Shown here: piece by piece, positions 61,419 through 64,000 of the stretch
Numbering within the stretch: the stretch's first letter is position 1
How the letters are laid out: every line of letters starts with the position of its first letter
NCBI GenBank assembly: GCA_025934735.1
Contig: JAICWP010000010.1
Location: 62,001-126,000 of the forward strand
DNA: 64,000 bases
Direction: 5' to 3'
DNA from: Terriglobales bacterium
Lineage (GTDB): Bacteria > Acidobacteriota > Terriglobia > Terriglobales > Acidobacteriaceae
The notes under the pieces: model-generated
What the model was told of the DNA's origin: nothing
Database searches by the model: none
Seen by the model: the letters and a program-made list of their open reading frames with translations, nothing else
Translations under genes and position numbers: made by a program

Positions 61419-62339
61419 TCAATAACCGAATGTGGCCAGCACCAGCGCCACCGCCGAAACTCCCAGAAGGCTGGCGAAGTACCGCAGCGCCTGATCTATC
61501 CGATAGCGCGCGTGCGTGGCCGCTACCAATGTAACCAGCAGCACCAGGGCAAACACTTTCACCCAGAACAGCAGCCATCCCAGCGGAAATGGCATCTGCG
61601 AGCCCCAGGGCAGGAACAGGCCGGCAAAAACCGCGCAGTAGATTACCAGCCGCGCCATGTTGGCCAGTTGGAACAGCGCCAGTTTGGGCCCGGAGTACTC
61701 CATCAGGGGGCCCTCCATTAATTCTGTTTCAGCTCCCGCCACGTCAAAGGGCACTCGCTGCACAAACGCCTGCAGCGAGAGCAGCATCACGGTCACCATG
61801 ATCAGTCCCGACCAGGGCACCGAGCCGCCCATGTACACCGAGCCGTTCAGCACCGCATCCAGCCGCAGCGATCCCGCATGCAGCGCGCCTACCACCAGGG
61901 CCATCGCCAGCAGCGGCTCGAGCGTGATCATGGTCATCATTTCCCGGCTCACTCCAATCAGCGAATAGGTGGAACCCGCCGCCATGCCCGCCAGCAGCGT
62001 GCTCACTCCGCACAGCGTCAGCAGGTAAATCAGCAGGATGACGTCGCCTGCCAGGTTCAGAGGCGCGCCGAAGCCCATGGGCAGCAGGCACGCTACCGCC
62101 AGCACTGCTGCCAGCGACAGCCACGCGGCTAAGCGCTGCATGCCCGGTGTTTCCCCGGATTCGATGTCTTCCTTGCCCAGCAGCTTCAGCAGATCGAAAT
62201 ACGGCTGCAGCAGCGGCGGTCCCTGCCGCGATTGAATGCGGGCGGTGATTCTGCGCATCACCCCATGCAGCAGGGGCGCCAGCGACAGCACCAGCGCTAT
62301 GTTCAGCGCGCTGCCGAAAATTGCCCAAACCACCTGCAT
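61419..62339 (-). CDS. Group 4 hydrogenase membrane subunit (HyfC/HycD/NuoH-like)
   Basis: A 306-residue protein with about eight helices. Conserved NuoH-family segments are ITARIQSRQGPPLLQPYFDLLKLLGKEDIE near the N-terminus, RVPFDVAGAETELMEGPLMEYSG and RYRIDQALRYF at the end. It couples the peripheral hydrogenase to the ion-pumping membrane part. It starts 4 nt after the stop of the large subunit gene. HyfB/HyfF-like pump genes would be expected further along the operon, outside the window. Confidence 0.9.
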   Translation of the reverse strand: MQVVWAIFGSALNIALVLSLAPLLHGVMRRITARIQSRQGPPLLQPYFDLLKLLGKEDIESGETPGMQRLAAWLSLAAVLAVACLLPMGFGAPLNLAGDVILLIYLLTLCGVSTLLAGMAAGSTYSLIGVSREMMTMITLEPLLAMALVVGALHAGSLRLDAVLNGSVYMGGSVPWSGLIMVTVMLLSLQAFVQRVPFDVAGAETELMEGPLMEYSGPKLALFQLANMARLVIYCAVFAGLFLPWGSQMPFPLGWLLFWVKVFALVLLVTLVAATHARYRIDQALRYFASLLGVSAVALVLATFGY

Positions 62340-62343
62340 GCCG

Positions 62344-64000
62344 TTACTTCTTTCCCTGGCTCAAGGCCAGCAGTTCCTTCTGCGGCCAGGTCTTCCTCTC
62401 GCCCGAACGCAGTTCGATCGTCTCCATCCGGTCGGTGCAGGAAAAACATGGGTCAATGCTGCCCAGCGAAATCGTCATGTCGGCAATCTGCTGATCGCGA
62501 ATCATGGCCGGCACCGCCTGCAGGTTCTGATAGGTGGGGGCGCGCACCCGCCAGCGCCGCGGCCGGTTGTTCTCCCCGGTGATGACGAAGTGATGGCTCT
62601 CGCCCCGTGGCGCCTCCACCGACGACAGCCCGATGCGCCCCACCGGCAGCTCGTCCTTGATCTCCAGTTGCAGCGGACCGGGCTCCATCTTTTCCAGGCA
62701 CTGCCGGATGATGGCAATGGACTCGAACACTTCCTTCATGCGCACCACCACCCGCGACCACACGTCGCATCCCGTCGCCGTGATGACCCGGAAATCCACC
62801 CGGTCGTATGCGGCATACGGGTGGTCGCGCCGGCAATCAATATCTACGCCCGCCGCCCGCGCCACCGGGCCCACCGCCCCCGCGTTCTTCACCACGTTTC
62901 TATCAGCCACGCCCACGCCTCGCGTGCGCTTCTGGATGTTCTTGTCGCGGCTGACCGCCCCAACCAGCGGCTCCCACTCGGCCTGCAGCTTGTTCAGCGT
63001 CTGGTTGAGCTCGGCCTTCAGTTCCGGCGTGATGTCCCAACGCACGCCGCCCACCACGCACAGCCCATAGGTTTTGCGGTTGCCGGTGATCTTTTCCGCC
63101 ATCCACATCACCGGTTCGCGGATACGGAACGCCTGCATGAACAGCGTGTCGAATCCCACGATGTGGCAGGCCAGCCCCACCCACAGCAGGTGGCTGTGCA
63201 GCCGCTCCATTTCCAGCAGGATAGTGCGGATGTACTCAGCTCGAGGCGGCGGGCGGAGAGCCGCCGCGGCCTCCACCGCCTGCGTGTAAGCCACGCTGTG
63301 CACGCAGCCGCAGATGCCGCAGATGCGCTCTGCCAGCACCGGTATATCGTTGTAGCTCATTACCGATTCCGCCAGCTTCTCAATGCCGCGGTGTGCCATG
63401 AAGCCGCGGTACTCGCAGCCCCGCACCATCTCCCCTTCCACGTACAGCCGGAAATGCGCCGGCTCATCCAGGGTGGGATGGAAAGGACCGAAAGGCACCA
63501 CCGTGCAGCCCTCCGGCGTCTTCTCGAATTCGAAGCTGGCTCCTTCTTTGAACTCCGGTGGCACGTGATTCCAGGGCACGTCCTTGCGCAGCGGGTGCAC
63601 GTCTTCCGGCCAGCCATCCGGCAGCACCAGCCGCTTGGGATAGGGATGGCCCACCGACTCAATGCCCACCAGGTCGCGCATCTCGCGCTCTGCCCAGTTG
63701 GCTGCCGGCACCACCCCGGAAATGCTCTCGATTTTTGGCTCATCTCCTGGAAGCTGCGCCAGCAGGCTGCACAGCACATGGTCCGTGTCGAAGGCAAAGT
63801 CATGGGCCACGATGAATTTGCCGGAAAACGGCCGGTCATCGGCGCCGATGCTGATCACATAGCGTGCGTCCAGATCGCGGAAGATGTGCCGGCATAGCTC
63901 CTTTACGGCCTCGGGCTGCACCCATACAAACAGCTGGCGGTCGCTGGGCAGGTCGGCGCGCAAAATGGCGCTGCCGAACTTGTCCTTCAGCTGGTTGAGC
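62344..64000 (-). CDS. Group 4 [NiFe]-hydrogenase large subunit with NuoC-like domain (N-terminus beyond the window)
   Basis: The frame is open to base 64000, so the start is missing; TTG at 63963 is inside the reading frame and probably not the true start. The N-terminal NuoC-like part (IFRDLDARYVISIGADDRP, AEREMRDLVGIESVGHPYPKRLVLPDGWP) is fused to the catalytic part. All four Ni ligands are present: RICGICGCVH and DPCFSCTDR. The tail after the second motif is about 30 residues and may be cleaved on maturation. It resembles HycE/HyfG. Confidence 0.9.
   Translation of the reverse strand, partial: LNQLKDKFGSAILRADLPSDRQLFVWVQPEAVKELCRHIFRDLDARYVISIGADDRPFSGKFIVAHDFAFDTDHVLCSLLAQLPGDEPKIESISGVVPAANWAEREMRDLVGIESVGHPYPKRLVLPDGWPEDVHPLRKDVPWNHVPPEFKEGASFEFEKTPEGCTVVPFGPFHPTLDEPAHFRLYVEGEMVRGCEYRGFMAHRGIEKLAESVMSYNDIPVLAERICGICGCVHSVAYTQAVEAAAALRPPPRAEYIRTILLEMERLHSHLLWVGLACHIVGFDTLFMQAFRIREPVMWMAEKITGNRKTYGLCVVGGVRWDITPELKAELNQTLNKLQAEWEPLVGAVSRDKNIQKRTRGVGVADRNVVKNAGAVGPVARAAGVDIDCRRDHPYAAYDRVDFRVITATGCDVWSRVVVRMKEVFESIAIIRQCLEKMEPGPLQLEIKDELPVGRIGLSSVEAPRGESHHFVITGENNRPRRWRVRAPTYQNLQAVPAMIRDQQIADMTISLGSIDPCFSCTDRMETIELRSGERKTWPQKELLALSQGKK

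Noticed and set aside
62236-63897. 553-codon plus-strand frame over the hydrogenase large subunit
   Set aside because: The minus strand has Ni-binding CxxC motifs and the operon context. The plus frame is His/Arg-rich without domains.
60336-64000. Complex I (NADH dehydrogenase) fragment
   Set aside because: NuoB, NuoH, NuoI and NuoCD homologues are present, but the large subunit keeps both Ni-binding CxxC motifs, which complex I NuoD lacks, so a group 4 hydrogenase is the better reading.

Overview
The window reads as chromosomal DNA from a GC-rich (about 60%), diderm, respiring bacterium. An Acidobacteriota member of the Koribacter/Terriglobia type is the best guess, inferred from many Tat-exported sugar-oxidising enzymes, a DUF4242 protein, a full-length transketolase, a bifunctional FtcD and multiheme cytochromes. 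No transposase, integrase, phage gene or CRISPR array was seen. One tRNA gene (Gln, CUG) is present.

Layout. (1) 1-2651, minus strand: a quinol:acceptor oxidoreductase operon with a small membrane protein, Rieske protein, b6f-like cytochrome b and a multiheme cytochrome c with at least nine hemes, cut by the window edge. (2) 2888-22911: mostly housekeeping genes, including an aminotransferase, transketolase, 2-hydroxyacid dehydrogenase, BON lipoprotein, PurQ, YebC, PagL-like lipid A deacylase, FtcD, M28 peptidase, a phosphoribosyltransferase/DUF5335/hydrolase cassette and GlpK. (3) 23144-34247: a large sugar-oxidation cluster with a Gfo/Idh/MocA oxidoreductase, a DUF1080 protein, two GMC-dehydrogenase/Tat-subunit pairs and four exported xylose-isomerase-like TIM barrels. 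It looks like a periplasmic 3-keto-glycoside pathway. (4) 34463-42665: a receiver protein, EamA transporter, methyltransferase, MBL hydrolase, aminotransferase, tRNA-Gln, cupin and GH99/71-like protein.

(5) 42759-57860 is the most interesting part. A divergent pair of transcription units carries CtaB and two SH3-like secreted proteins on one side. On the other side lie a Cyc2-like fused cytochrome-porin, a diheme cytochrome c, a blue-copper protein and a complete aa3-type oxidase (II, I, III, III, IV). The order recalls the cyc2-cyc1-coxBACD-rus iron-oxidation operon of Acidithiobacillus. A second cupredoxin and a second cytochrome-porin follow, with CRP/FNR-like palindromes in front of each. 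(6) 58008-64000, minus strand: an M13 peptidase and a group 4 membrane-bound [NiFe]-hydrogenase module (large subunit, HyfC/NuoH-like, polyferredoxin, small subunit), whose large subunit runs off the window.

Together the genes suggest a periplasm-centred electron economy. Sugars, possibly extracellular reductants, and H2 or ferredoxin could feed cytochromes, a bc-type complex and an aa3 oxidase. Two genes (29724 and 61406) appear to use non-canonical start codons, ACG and ATT, behind good ribosome-binding sites. All functions come from reading motifs and gene order; no database search was run.
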